DNA of 64,000 bases from Cladopsammia gracilis. Taxonomy: Eukaryota > Cnidaria > Anthozoa > Scleractinia > Dendrophylliidae. The stretch is from positions 704,001 to 768,000 of the forward strand of contig JAJGOT010000049.1 in NCBI GenBank assembly GCA_022457155.1, given 5' to 3'. Every line of letters begins with the position of its first letter. Within the stretch, counting starts at the first letter, position 1. The translations under genes were made by a program, and so were the position numbers. The notes beneath the pieces were generated by a model, which was given only the letters and a program-made list of their open reading frames with translations, made no database searches and had not been told where the DNA came from. This document shows, one piece after another, positions 22,658 through 33,344 of the stretch.

Positions 22658-25519
22658 ATGATGTCGGTCAGCAAAGATGAAGTCTCCGATCTTCTAAAGG
22701 CTAACAACGATAAGCTTATGGCTTCCTTCAAAGATCTTCTTAAGGACACTGTCGGCCAAATAAAACGTGCCAACGAAGATTCTACTGAGTTGCAGATGAA
22801 AGAGATCAAGAGGCTTAAATTTAACGAGCCACACAAGTTCAAACGAAAAGCCGACGAAGACCAGCACAAATTTAACTCAAAACGAGCTGAAACTATTTAC
22901 AGCGCCAAGTCCGCCGCTGAGAAGTCCCAACTTGACAAAGTCAAATCCGACCTTGAAGAAGGTGAGAAACTGCTCGCCGAACGCCAGAAACACATCCTTC
23001 TGGCCGATAAGTCAGAGTTTCGTTGGAGTTCTGTTGAAGAATACAAACAACACGTCCTGACCGATGGATCGGACGACGAAAAGCGTATCTACAGAGCCGA
23101 AAGGCGTGCTCGCTCGGCGGTCTCGTCGAATCGCAAGAAGAAGAAGACTGCTTCTATGAACGCGAACAGGAAACCTTCGCCCGTCCACGCGCCGCTTTCG
23201 TCTTCGAACACGCATACTCCATTTCAGCCTTTTCTCTACGGCGTTCCTGCCTTTCCTCCCTGTCGACCAAATACAGGCACCTGTTTCGCGTGTGGAAAGC
23301 TTGGGCATTGGCGCTCCTCTTGCCCAGCGATGGCCAAGCAAGCTTTTACAGCTTCAAAATGTCTTGACGAGCAACATTACAAATCAGGTGTAGTTTATTC
23401 CTATTTTGATTCCAGTGATTTAGTTTCGGAAGTGGAGCTCAATAGTGAGCAAGATCGCGATGATTCTTGTTGTGTAATTCCGTTAGTTTTGGACACCTTC
23501 ACAGATTCATGCTGTACTGTTGATAGTTCAACTCAGGCTTCAGTTCGAGGAAGACTTAAAATATGCATTGATTTTTGGCGTTCCTTGGAAGTTTCTCAGT
23601 TTATTTTGAATGTCATTAGTCAAGGCTATAAAATTCCTTTTTTCCAGTTGCCAACGCCTTTTTCTAAAGCTAACAATGCTTCAGCACGTGCTAACAGTTT
23701 TTTTGTGTCCCGAGCTGTTAATGACCTACTTAATTTGGACCTTGTTGAAGAGATTTTTTGCGTGCCTACCATTGTCAATCCGCTTTCTGTTTCCACCCGC
23801 AGTTCAGGCAAACAAAGGTTAATTCTCGATCTCAGGCACGTTAACGCCTTTATTTACAAGCAAAAGTTCAAGTGTGAGGACTTGAGTGTGGCCACTCAAA
23901 TATTTAACTGTGGCTTTTATTTATTCAAATTCGATCTGAAATCTGGATATCATCATATCGAAATTTTTCCCGATCACCGTAAATTCCTTTCATTCGCCTG
24001 GGATTTTGGCACCGGCATTTTCAGATATTTTCAATTTTGTGTTCTTCCGTTTGGCCTCTCATCCGCTCCTTTTATCTTTACCAAGATTCTTAAACCACTC
24101 CAAAAATCCTGGAGGAGTCAGGGTATACCTATTGCTATCTTCCTTGACGATGGTCTGGGAGGAGGAGCAGATTTTGTTTCCGCCAAAATTAACAGTTTAG
24201 CCGTTCATTCCGATCTGTTGAAGTCAGGTTTCGTCCCCAACGAGGAAAAGTCTGTTTGGGAGCCCGTCCAAATCATCACTTGGTTAGGAGTTGTTCTAAA
24301 TACTATTGACGGTTCTGTCAAAGCTACCGACGAACGTATCTCCAAACTTAATTCCAGTCTCGCGGACCTATCTGCTCTGCCGTCTCCTCACAGAATCCAC
24401 GTTAAAAGTGTTGCCAGTTTAGCCGGCCAGATTATTTCTCTTTCGAGTTGCGTCGGTTCGGTTGCCCGCATTATGACCAGATCCCTATTCAAAGTCGTGA
24501 ACTCAGCAGTTTCCTGGGAAAGCGAAGTTTCACTGTCGGCAGATTCTGTTTCAGAAATTGACTTTTGGAAGGACAATCTTGAGTCCCTTAACGGCAAAAC
24601 TTATTGGGGAGCGCAGTCACTTCCGGTCAAAGTTAGTTTCTCTGATGCTTCCGATTCTGCCTGTGCCGCATTTGTTGAGCCTGACTCTGACTTGGTATTT
24701 CATCAGAATTGGTCGCCAGCTGAAAGTGCTCAAAGCTCGACCTGGAGAGAACTTAAAGCTGTTTGTTTAGCCTTGGAGGCTTTTTCTAGTCGTTTTTCCG
24801 ATTCCAAGGTCATCTGGTATTCCGATAACCAGAATGTTCCATCTATTCTCCTTCACGGTAGCAGGAAATTGCACTTGCAGGAGTTAGCTCTTCAAGCGTT
24901 TCAAATTTGCCTTAAGTTTCGCATATCTCTTGATATTAAATGGATCCCCAGGGATCTTAATGTCCAAGCTGATTTTCTTAGCAAACTAACCGATTTCGAC
25001 GATTATGCTATTAACGATGTTATCTTTCAGGGGATCGATGATCTCTGGGGTCCGCACACTGTTGATAGGTTCGCCTGTAGTTACAATGCCAAGTTACCAA
25101 GATTCAATTCTCGGTTCTTTCAACCCGGCTGTGAAGCAGTTGACGCCTTTTGCCAACATTGGGGGAATGATTGCAATTGGGTTTGCCCCCCGGTTTGTCT
25201 TATTATTAGAGTTTTAAAGCACATGGAGCTTTGTCAAGCCAGGGGAACCATAGTTCTTCCCGTATGGCAGTCATCCTTTTTCTGGAATGCTTGCACAAGA
25301 GACGGAGTTCACTGGAACAATTTTGTTACTGACTGGGTCTATTTGCCTAAGTTTCGGGAGTTGTTTGTGAAGGGGAAAGCCCACAATACCCTTTTCGGTT
25401 CCAGATCCTTAGATTTCGAGGTTGTCGCTCTTCGAGTCGACTTTCGCCGCCCCAGACCTCCCAACTCTCTAGCGGGGTTTTGCACTAAGCCTTATGGAAA
25501 GTGTAATTCTTGTATTTAG
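22658..25519 (+). CDS. Ngaro-like Gag-RT-RNase H polyprotein
   Basis: A 953-residue open frame. The first 170 residues are lysine/glutamate-rich and coiled-coil-like (Gag role). A CCHC zinc knuckle CFACGKLGHWRSSC lies at about 208-221. The RT spans about 330-570: LILDLRHVNAF at about 387, LPFGLSSAPFIFTK at about 462 and the catalytic IFLDDGLGG at about 493. The RNase H spans about 650-790, with acidic residues in FSDASDS, WRELKA and WYSDNQN and a final QADFLSK. The C-terminal 160 residues (LWGPHTVDRFACSYNAKLPR and on) are a conserved tail typical of these polyproteins. It makes the element's cDNA. ATGATG at 22658 gives two adjacent start choices. No stops or shifts are present. Confidence 0.9.
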   Translation: MMSVSKDEVSDLLKANNDKLMASFKDLLKDTVGQIKRANEDSTELQMKEIKRLKFNEPHKFKRKADEDQHKFNSKRAETIYSAKSAAEKSQLDKVKSDLEEGEKLLAERQKHILLADKSEFRWSSVEEYKQHVLTDGSDDEKRIYRAERRARSAVSSNRKKKKTASMNANRKPSPVHAPLSSSNTHTPFQPFLYGVPAFPPCRPNTGTCFACGKLGHWRSSCPAMAKQAFTASKCLDEQHYKSGVVYSYFDSSDLVSEVELNSEQDRDDSCCVIPLVLDTFTDSCCTVDSSTQASVRGRLKICIDFWRSLEVSQFILNVISQGYKIPFFQLPTPFSKANNASARANSFFVSRAVNDLLNLDLVEEIFCVPTIVNPLSVSTRSSGKQRLILDLRHVNAFIYKQKFKCEDLSVATQIFNCGFYLFKFDLKSGYHHIEIFPDHRKFLSFAWDFGTGIFRYFQFCVLPFGLSSAPFIFTKILKPLQKSWRSQGIPIAIFLDDGLGGGADFVSAKINSLAVHSDLLKSGFVPNEEKSVWEPVQIITWLGVVLNTIDGSVKATDERISKLNSSLADLSALPSPHRIHVKSVASLAGQIISLSSCVGSVARIMTRSLFKVVNSAVSWESEVSLSADSVSEIDFWKDNLESLNGKTYWGAQSLPVKVSFSDASDSACAAFVEPDSDLVFHQNWSPAESAQSSTWRELKAVCLALEAFSSRFSDSKVIWYSDNQNVPSILLHGSRKLHLQELALQAFQICLKFRISLDIKWIPRDLNVQADFLSKLTDFDDYAINDVIFQGIDDLWGPHTVDRFACSYNAKLPRFNSRFFQPGCEAVDAFCQHWGNDCNWVCPPVCLIIRVLKHMELCQARGTIVLPVWQSSFFWNACTRDGVHWNNFVTDWVYLPKFRELFVKGKAHNTLFGSRSLDFEVVALRVDFRRPRPPNSLAGFCTKPYGKCNSCI

Positions 25520-25617
25520 AAGCGGCCTGCGTTCGGTTCGTTGGTTCTCATCCCCATGCAGTTGTATGACAAGTCACTCAGGTTATTGTTTGCCTGTTTT
25601 GTATATTTTCACCATAT

Positions 25618-26757
25618 TTGCTATTAAAGGGTTCCTTTTTATCTACTCGTTCTGCGCACTCTCCTTTCGGTTCCTCTAGGTATTTATTTATAGACATTTC
25701 ATATTTACCGCGCCTCACCAGTTTTGTCTTGTTTGCTGTTTGTTTTTCAGATGTATTCCGCGCTGGTTTCTGGCGTGTCCAGGACTTACCGACTGATGAT
25801 TCAATTAAGGGGCTGGCCGACAGATTACAGACGACAGTCCTCTCCTCCAAGGCTGACAGTACGACTTTATTGTACCACCGTGCGTTTCGCAAGTGGAAGG
25901 AGTTCGCTGTCAGTAAGCTTAATGGGGCTGTTTTCCCTGCTAGCCCTTTTCACGTTGCTTTATATTTGCAACACCTTATTGAGGAATCGCATTCTTCCAG
26001 TGTAATAGATTCCGCTTTTTATGGTCTAAAATGGGCCCATGGTATGGCGGGGATCCCTTCCCCTACGGATAACCCGATAGTCGAGACAGTTAGATCTGCG
26101 TCCAAGAGAATTCTTGGCACCAGCATCGCCAACCGTAAAGAACCTATTTCGGCCAGCTTGATTCATGACATTATTGACAAGTCTAACCTTGACAACCCTG
26201 TTGAATTACGCAATGTCACTATGTATGTTTTGTCCTTTGCTGGCTTTTTTAGGTTTGATGATGTTTCTAGAATACGAAGGAATGATATTTTCTTTAACGA
26301 GGGTTTTATAGTTATCAAAGTCCATAAAAGCAAGAACGACCAGCTTCGTAAGGGTGACGAAGTTATTATTTCTGAGCTGTCTAGTCCCGCATGTCCCGTA
26401 AAACTGCTCAGAAGGTATCTTACCACATTTCAAATTTCCCCCGATTCTGGGGAGCTGCTTTTCAGGCCCATTTCTAGAGGGAAGGCTTGTTCTAAACTAG
26501 TTGCTCCCGATAAACCTATCAGCTATAGCACCATACGCGAAGCTTTCCGACGTGACTTAAAAAGCATTGGAGCTGACCCATCTAAGTTCGGATTGCATTC
26601 TCTGCGTTCGGGAGGGGCCACTATGGCAGCCAACAATGGGGTCCATGACAGAGTTTTTCAACGGCACGGGCGTTGGAAGTCTGTGCAAGCAAAGGATACT
26701 TACGTGGACGATGATCTAGAACAAAGGCTTGCGGTTTCTAAGTTTCTCGGGCTGTGA
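25618..26757 (+). CDS. Ngaro-like tyrosine recombinase
   Basis: A 379-residue frame. The conserved part starts at about residue 45 (DVFRAGFWRVQDLP) and contains the catalytic arginine region (LSFAGFFRFDDVSRIRRNDI), the HSLRSGGAT box at about 325, HGRWKS at about 348 and the nucleophile tyrosine in DTYVD at about 361. It joins circular DNA copies into the genome. The first 45 residues are hydrophobic and unlike the family. A pyrimidine tract ending in CAG at 25748-25750 sits just before the conserved part, so the true N-terminus may come from splicing or a later start. The reading frame differs from the upstream ORF. Confidence 0.88.
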   Translation: MLLKGSFLSTRSAHSPFGSSRYLFIDISYLPRLTSFVLFAVCFSDVFRAGFWRVQDLPTDDSIKGLADRLQTTVLSSKADSTTLLYHRAFRKWKEFAVSKLNGAVFPASPFHVALYLQHLIEESHSSSVIDSAFYGLKWAHGMAGIPSPTDNPIVETVRSASKRILGTSIANRKEPISASLIHDIIDKSNLDNPVELRNVTMYVLSFAGFFRFDDVSRIRRNDIFFNEGFIVIKVHKSKNDQLRKGDEVIISELSSPACPVKLLRRYLTTFQISPDSGELLFRPISRGKACSKLVAPDKPISYSTIREAFRRDLKSIGADPSKFGLHSLRSGGATMAANNGVHDRVFQRHGRWKSVQAKDTYVDDDLEQRLAVSKFLGL

Positions 26758-26823
26758 GCGATACTGAATCTCCCGAGGTCACAGTTCAAGCCTATGCCTT
26801 CGCCCAATACTTTGACAGTCTAT

Positions 26824-26916
26824 ATGGTTCGGGTTGGTTACGCCAGGCCCTCCCAAAATAAACTTATTTGTCATAACGCGTTGTGTTATGTTTGTTGTGG
26901 AGTGGAGACAAAATAT
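26824..26916 (+). repeat. Ngaro B1 split repeat
   Basis: Matches 28185-28277 over 93 bp (ATGGTTCGGGTTGGTTACGC ... GAGACAAAATAT). It includes AATAAA-like polyadenylation context (CCCAAAATAAACTTATTTG). Confidence 0.9.
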
Positions 26917-27104
26917 ATTATTTCTGACGAATGAGTTTGCGAAGAAGGCTGAAATAAATATTTTGTCGGCACGAGATACAACAGAGCCTGGGTCCAGGCT
27001 AGTGCATTATGGGTAGTGATACAGGGGTATATAAGGTAGAGTATAGCACGCGGTGGCCATCTAGGCCTTCATAACCAACCTTCGTTAGTCTCGCTTAATT
27101 TTTT
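26916..27104 (+). repeat. Ngaro A2 split repeat
   Basis: Second copy of A1, directly abutting B1. Confidence 0.9.
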
Positions 27105-27724
27105 ATTTTCTTTAGTTTTAGGATTCTATTCATTCGTAGGTTCGGCCGTTTCTCTCTCTGTAAAGCCTCGTAGGATGGGCTTCTAACGCCTGGAGCTTGA
27201 GCCTTGGTTCCTACCCAGATTTCCTGAAGGTTTTTCCCCACAGGGGTTTTTTCTGGCAGGTTTTTTCTGGCCTCCGTCTAACCGCATTTGTTTTGTAAGC
27301 GGTTGCTCAGCTCCACTAGTTTAGCGTTCTAACAGATTTGTTTTGTACGTACTGGTATTTACCAATAAGGTTTTTGTATACTTGTCATACAAGTAGGATC
27401 CTAGTAGCCTCTACTCAGGTTATATTACTTAGTCTGCGGGTACAAGTTAGCCTATTAATGATGGCTTTGTATGTTTCCAGAAGTCCATTGTGCTTAGCAT
27501 AGATGGGTCTAGAGTCAACAGGAATGTTGGAGTCACAACATTTGCAGCTTAAGTTGGGTCTAGATTGGCCCAGGGTGTCAGACCCGTTACTTTCCCAGCC
27601 TAATTAGGATAATTTTCCAAGTTCACTTGGGGGATGTAAGTCAAAATGATCTGTAACGTTAGAGTTGCAAGTTCCCAAGCACTGTAGCTCAGATCTGACC
27701 TGGTATATCATGTTCTAAGTTCCC

Positions 27725-27935
27725 CAGCCTAACTGGAAGCCTAACTGGAAGCCTAACTGGCAGTCTAACTGGAAGCCTAACTGGCAGCCTAACTGGAAGA
27801 CTAACTGGCAGCCTAACTGGAAGCCTAACTGGTAGCCTAACTGGCATGAATATGTTTGAAAAAAGTTATTAAAGCTCTTTTGAAACTAAATGTGTTTAAC
27901 TGGAAGCCTAACTGGCAGCCTAACTGGCACTAAGT
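27725..27935 (+). repeat. 12-bp tandem repeat GCCTAACTGGAA
   Basis: At least ten units of GCCTAACTGG(A/C)A run from about 27725 to 27845, with two more at 27897-27930 after a short break. They lie in the 1.08-kb spacer between A2 and B2. The spacer otherwise has no open frame worth noting. Confidence 0.9.
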
Positions 27936-28184
27936 ATGCTTGCTTACTCGGGGACATAGCCAAGACTGGGTAACTGGCACTAGGCCTGTGTGCCTACTTG
28001 CAGATGATGCAGGACAAGAATGGCTTGTGATAGTAGAGTTTCTAGTCTCCCTGTGGGGTTTTCCATTTTGTCGCGTAGCTTAGTGGGTATGTAAATCTGA
28101 AAATAGTCTACGACGGTTTATCTAAACGCGGGTCTACGTAAATTGTACTTATTCTGTATGAGAATATTTGTATTTAGTAGGATA

Positions 28185-28277
28185 ATGGTTCGGGTTGGTT
28201 ACGCCAGGCCCTCCCAAAATAAACTTATTTGTCATAACGCGTTGTGTTATGTTTGTTGTGGAGTGGAGACAAAATAT
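28185..28277 (+). repeat. Ngaro B2 split repeat, 3' end of the element
   Basis: Second copy of B1; the similarity stops after GAGACAAAATAT, which marks the probable end of the element. Confidence 0.88.
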
Positions 28278-28446
28278 GTATTTTGATACGCCATTCGATA
28301 TCGCCTTGCTATTCGATTCAGGTTCAATTCCCGGCCCACAAGTCGGCGTTCGGCTACACCTGTGAGGTTGATAATTAATTTCGGCCTCCATATACAGTAC
28401 CGCCCGAGGAAATTGCGAAAAACGGGCGTGTTAAGCTTTTGGGGAC

Positions 28447-30025
28447 ATGTGTCGTGTCGATGGTGGCCCGCCGGTCACTATCGTGCATGTTTTCGACTAC
28501 CCCTTCGATGCTGATGTGGATGTTGTCAGCACATTTTTCTCGGATCTCGGTGTCGTTAAGCGCGTTCGTCTTCAGCGGTACATCAGCAACAACGATGTGT
28601 ACACTGGGACCAGACTTGTGGACGTGTCTCTTCATTCAACCCCACCTCGCATCGCTGCCATTGGCGGGTTCACGTGTCGGGTGTGGTACAAGGGACAGCC
28701 CATCACCTGTAATATCTGCTCCCAGGTTGGTCATAGGTCTACGTTTTGCCCTGATGAAGATCGGTGTCGCCTGTGTGGGGTAAATGGTCATTTTGTGCGC
28801 GACTGCCCCGATAAGGACAACCCAACCCCTGCGGAAGCCGCTCGTGTTTCGTCTGCTGGTGAGCCTTCGGTCCAGTCCGCCTCAACGTCGTCTGCGGCCC
28901 CTTCTACTCCCGGATCTGGTGAGTCCTCTTCTCGGTCTGCCTCAACATCGTCTGCAGTTCCTTCTACTTCCGGTTCCGGTGGTTGGTTCTGCCCAGTCAG
29001 CTTCGTCTTCGGCCCTCTCTACTCCTGTTCAGCCTGCTTCAACCATGTCTGCGGCCTTTTCTGCTCCTTGCTCCTGCTTGCAGGGTGCCCAGCCTGATCC
29101 TGACTCCGATGTGCCTGACCAGTCTTCGGCTGATCCTGCCTCCATGGAGCATGAGAGTTATCCTGAGGATCCTGGTGCTGTTGGATCTGACGAGGAGCCT
29201 GTCTTCAGCCAGAGTGTCTTGGTTGTGCATCCTCCTCCGTCTGCGATTGATCAGCCTGCGTGTGTCTCCCAAAATGCCTCCTCCGTTAATGTTAGTTGTT
29301 CTCCGGAGAGCCAGTCCCAACGGGCTGAGCCTCTGGATGCTCTAAGCGATAATACAAATAGTGAGGAAAACATTAATAGTGAGGAAAACGTAAATAATGG
29401 TAGCGTCAATACTATTAGTAAAGAAGTTGCTGGGAGCCAGTTGAATCAGACTGAGCCCCAGTCTCTTGATGATAACTCTAATAACAATACTACTAAAGAT
29501 CTAAGCCAGTCGGAGCCGACTGGGCCCCCCGCTACCGGTAGCATTAACAGTGATAAGAATTCTAGTAATAATGCTCAAGGGAGCCGGCCAGAACAGACCG
29601 AGCCCCAAATAGTGGAGAATAAGAAGGATAAAAGTAAAAACAAAGTAAATCGTAGTAATAGTAAAAGTGGTAAAGGTGACAACCCACAAAAGTCCCCCGT
29701 GAGGAAAATGATTTTTGGCTTTTTAAGGAAAAAGCAACCGGCACCCTCTTCCCAGTCTGGGGATGTTAGCACGGATGACGAGAGTTTTCCGGATGGCCAG
29801 CGCATCGAGTCTGACAGTCAGGAATCGCCCATGGAAGTTCGGTCCACTTCGAAGCGTAAACGCGATGATTTTCCTGTCCCGGACGAGCCCAGACCTCTGC
29901 GTGGCAGAGGGAGATGTTCCGACCCTGCGAAGAAGAACAGTCAACGGAGCCCGTCGCGTGGCCGTAGTACCTCCCGAGATCGTTCGTCGCCTTCCCGCGT
30001 TCGGGCTAGGAGTCTTAGGAAGTAA
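28447..30025 (+). pseudogene. LINE ORF1 (nucleic-acid-binding protein), one frameshift
   Basis: The first part (28447 to about 28980) has an RRM-like fold signature (VTIVHVFDYPFDADVDVV) and two CCHC knuckles, CNICSQVGHRSTFC and CRLCGVNGHFVRDC, the usual chaperone set of Tx1/L1-type ORF1 proteins. A single frameshift near 28975-28990 moves the reading to the frame that continues to 30025. That part is a long Ser/Pro/Asn-rich acidic segment followed by an arginine/serine-rich basic tail (GRSTSRDRSSPSRVRARSLR). The protein coats LINE RNA. Confidence 0.8.
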
Positions 30026-30104
30026 TTTCTGTCTGTCCCCCTTAATTGAGTATTTTAACCCGCGTATTACCCCCCCCCCCCCCCCCCCTCTATCCTTACC
30101 TACA

Positions 30105-33100
30105 CTACTGTAATCACCCTTAATGTCAATGGCCTCCGGGACGCAAACAAGAGGATGGCCCTGTTACAATCTTTGGGCCATCCTTCTGTGCAGTTTGCCT
30201 GCTTGCAGGAAACGTACTGCACCTCGTCCCGTGAGGCCCAACAATGGTTCTCATCTTATGGTTTTTCGGTTGTGTTATCGCCGGGTTCTAACCTTTCTTG
30301 TGGTAGCGTTATCCTATATAGGCCCATCTTTACTCTTGTCAAATCTTGGACTGATACGGAAGGCAGATTCGTGATGGCTGAATTCAGTCGGCATGGAGTC
30401 ACTTTTCGGGTTGCATGTTTGTATGCACCCAACCGTAATCCCTCCCGGGATGAATTTTTTGAGGCCTCTGTCGAGCGTATCGACCCTTCGGTTCCCACAT
30501 TTGTCTGTGGAGACTTTAATGCTGTGTTCGACCGAACTTTAGATCGCCGGGGCTCTGATCCCTTGGATTATTCTAGGGAAGAGTTGTTTAACTCTGGCCT
30601 CTTTCTTCCAGGGTTGTTGCATCCTGGACGCTTGGCGTTATCTGCACCCTGACGAGATTGCCTTTTCGTGGCTCCGTCACAACGGGTCCCTATCTTCCCG
30701 TATTGACTTTATAGGGTGCCCTTATCAGTGGGTTCACGCCTTGGCCTCTTGTGATATTCTTCCATGCCCCTTTTCCGACCACGCTATGGTCTCCATGTCT
30801 TTAGTGATTCCTGAGCCCATTCCCAAGGGCCCTGGGCTGTGGCTTTTTAATGTTTCCCTTTTGAAAGATGATGCTTTCATTGATGCAGTCACTAGTTTTT
30901 GGAAGGATTGGTCTCTCTTGAAAAATTCGTTCCCATCTCTGCAGAAATGGTGGGACATTGGTAAAACTAAAATTAAGCGCTTGGCGGTTTTTCATGGTAG
31001 TACAAAAAAAGAAAGTTGAAAATGAATCTCGGGACTTGCTGGACAGATTGGCCAGCCATCTTAAAAGGCAAATAGACGCCGGTATTGTAACTTTGATGCC
31101 CATTTACCAGAATGTGCTTGCCCGGATCGCCACTATCGACCGGTCAATTGCTGAAGGGGCAAGGGTCCGTTCTCGAATTCTTTGCGCCGAAGAGGGTGAG
31201 ACGTCTTCTCCGTTCTTCTTCCGTCTCGAGAAGAAGCGTAAGACCGAGAGCTGGATTTCAGCAATGAAGCGCCCGGACGGTACAGTTGTTTCTCACATTT
31301 ATCACATCTGCGACTCATGGGTATCTTTCTATTCCGATCTTTTCTCAGCTTCTCCTGTGGACCTACGGGTTCAACAGGCCCTTCTTAACAATCTTTCTTC
31401 TACTGTCCCTGCCCATGAGGTCACCCATTGTGAAGGCCCTCTTACATTGGAGGAAGTACATGTTGCCTTGTTGGGTATGGCGGAAGGTAAATCACCAGGG
31501 TCGGATGGCCTTCCAATGGAGTTCTATGTTGCTTTTTGGGATGTTCTGGGCTCGGATCTCGTTGAGGTCCTTAATGCATCATATGACTCTGGAACTCTCT
31601 CAATGTCCCAGCGCCAAGCATTTATTACCTTACTTTATAAAAAGGGAGACCGCCTTCTACATAAAAATTGGCGACCTATCAGTCTTTTAAATGTTGACTA
31701 CAAACTTTGCGCCCGAGCCTTGGCTGGGCGCCTGCTAAAAGTTATTCACCATGTTGTTGCCCCTGATCAAAAGTGTGGCGTGCCTGGCCGCTACATTGGA
31801 GAGAATGTTGCCTTTCTTCGCAATATAGCTGGAATTGCTAACGAACTCAATATCCCCGTTGCCATTTTATCGCTGGATCAAGAAAAAGCCTTCGACCGCG
31901 TTGACTGGGGTTTTCTTCTTGCTACTCTTTCTAAAATGGGGTTTGGAGATTCCTTCTTATTTTGGGTTAAATTATTATATACTGACATTTGTAGTGTTAT
32001 CCTTATCGATGGGCATCAGTCGCATCGTTTTAGGCCATCTAGGGGAGTGAGGCAGGGTTGTCCACTTTACGTCCTCACTATGGAAGTGCTGGCGGCCACC
32101 ATTAGAGCAAATCCTATCATTACTGGGCTCCAGTTGCCTGGTCTTGGACATCGTCTGCCTGTTTTGTCTCTTTACGCGGATGATACTTCCATCATCTCTG
32201 TCTCTGATGCGGCAACTTTGGCCACCTTTGACACATACGCACTTTTTGAGAAAGGGTCTGGTGCTAAACTGAACATGGAGAAATGTGAGGGCTTTGGTTG
32301 GGGGCATGGCGTAATCGCTTGCATGCGCCTGTTCCCATCCAGTGAACATCAGATAAGGTAAACATTTTGGGGGTTTTCATCGGTAACGGGTGTATGGACG
32401 AAGCAATTTGGAGGCCGCGTCTTGAGGCAGTGGAAAAATGCCTCATGTCTTGGCGCGGTCGGGTCCTTTCGTATGGCGGAGAGTGTTAATCATCAATGCT
32501 CTTGCCCTTTCTCGCATCTGGTACGTTGCTTCCTTAGTGCATATGCCCCCCCCCCCCCCGGGTTCTTACTGATCTTAATCGTCTCATTTTTTCTTTCTTT
32601 TGGCGTAGCAAACGCGATATGGTTGCTCGTAAGGTGATAGTACATCCTAAATTTGCCCCAATGGATGGGTTTACCTTATGACATATTGGTTTTTGGACCG
32701 TTTTGGTGCGCGCCCTTTTGACGTTTTTGCCCGAGCTTTTGCTTTTGGTCCTGGCCGTCTCCCCCCTTTCTACGCTGCTCTTCTTCGTTCTTGGAGGTCT
32801 TTGCAGGGCTCATCCTCTCCTGCTGGTCTTGTAGTTGGGGATCAGACCCGTCTTCTGGCAGCGACTTTTTCCTGCAAAGAATGTTATGAGTTGCTGTTAG
32901 ATCTTAATCCGAGTGAACCCCACTGCGTATCCAAATTCCGTCCTGTATTTGGCGATTTGGACTGGCCCACTACTTGGCGGTCTTTGTTTTTTTATGCCCT
33001 TAGACCGCCAGTGCATTGATCTCAATTGGAAGGTCGCTCATGGTGTTCTTTACACCGCTGACCGGCTCATTTCTTTTGGTTACGATATCCCGACTGCGTG

Positions 33101-33344
33101 CTTCTGTGGCTACCCTTGGGAGTGTACCGAGCATCTTTTCTTTTCGTGTCCTCTGGCCAAGAGTGGGCTTGATTGGATTCGGTCCCTCTTGTTCCTTTAC
33201 TCTCCTCTGGCTCCTACCATTGATGTTTGGCAGGTCCTTTTTGGTTTTAATGGCACTGAGCTTTCCAGTGTCCCTCATGTTTTTTGTTATCTCCTTAATG
33301 TTTGCAAGTTTCTTGTTTGGACCCAACGGAATGATTTCTGCTAG
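30105..33344 (+). pseudogene. LINE ORF2: endonuclease, reverse transcriptase, C-terminal domain
   Basis: The endonuclease starts at about 30115 (VITLNVNGLRDANKRMALL) and shows FACLQETY, CLYAPNRNPSR and FVCGDFNAVFDR, then SSRIDFIGC and FSDHAMVSMSL after a frameshift near 30605. The RT lies in one long frame, 30958-32361: GKSPGSDGLPMEFYVAFWDV, NWRPISLLNVDYKLCARAL, LDQEKAFDRVDWGFLL, SRGVRQGCPL and LYADDTSII with the YADD box. The C-terminal part (about 32350-33344) is split over three frames and ends with a CFCG ... ECTEHLFFSCP cysteine/histidine motif. A C-run at 32548-32559 shifts the frame. Confidence 0.87.

Larger units (their letters stand above)
22436..28277 (+). mobile_element. Ngaro-like retrotransposon with split direct repeats
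   Basis: The order is A1 (22436-22624), RT/RNase H ORF, tyrosine recombinase ORF, B1 (26824-26916), A2 (26916-27104), spacer, B2 (28185-28277). A1 and A2 are near-identical 189-bp sequences and B1 and B2 near-identical 93-bp sequences. The A1..B1-A2..B2 layout is the hallmark of Ngaro elements, which integrate by a tyrosine recombinase through a circular intermediate and make no target duplication. The main oddity is about 1.08 kb between A2 and B2. Both ORFs are open, so this copy is recent and may be active. Confidence 0.85.

Noticed and set aside
23012..23341. Minus-strand 109-residue frame opposite the Ngaro Gag region
   Set aside because: Shadow of the intact 953-residue polyprotein on the other strand.
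27725..27935. Possible CRISPR-like array
   Set aside because: The 12-bp repeats are contiguous without unique spacers and lie within a retroelement of a eukaryote.
28070..28335. tRNA-like A box (TAGCTTAGTGGG) and B box (GGTTCAATTCC) suggesting a tRNA-derived SINE
   Set aside because: The boxes are about 250 bp apart, separated by the B2 repeat, and no cloverleaf or SINE tail is visible.
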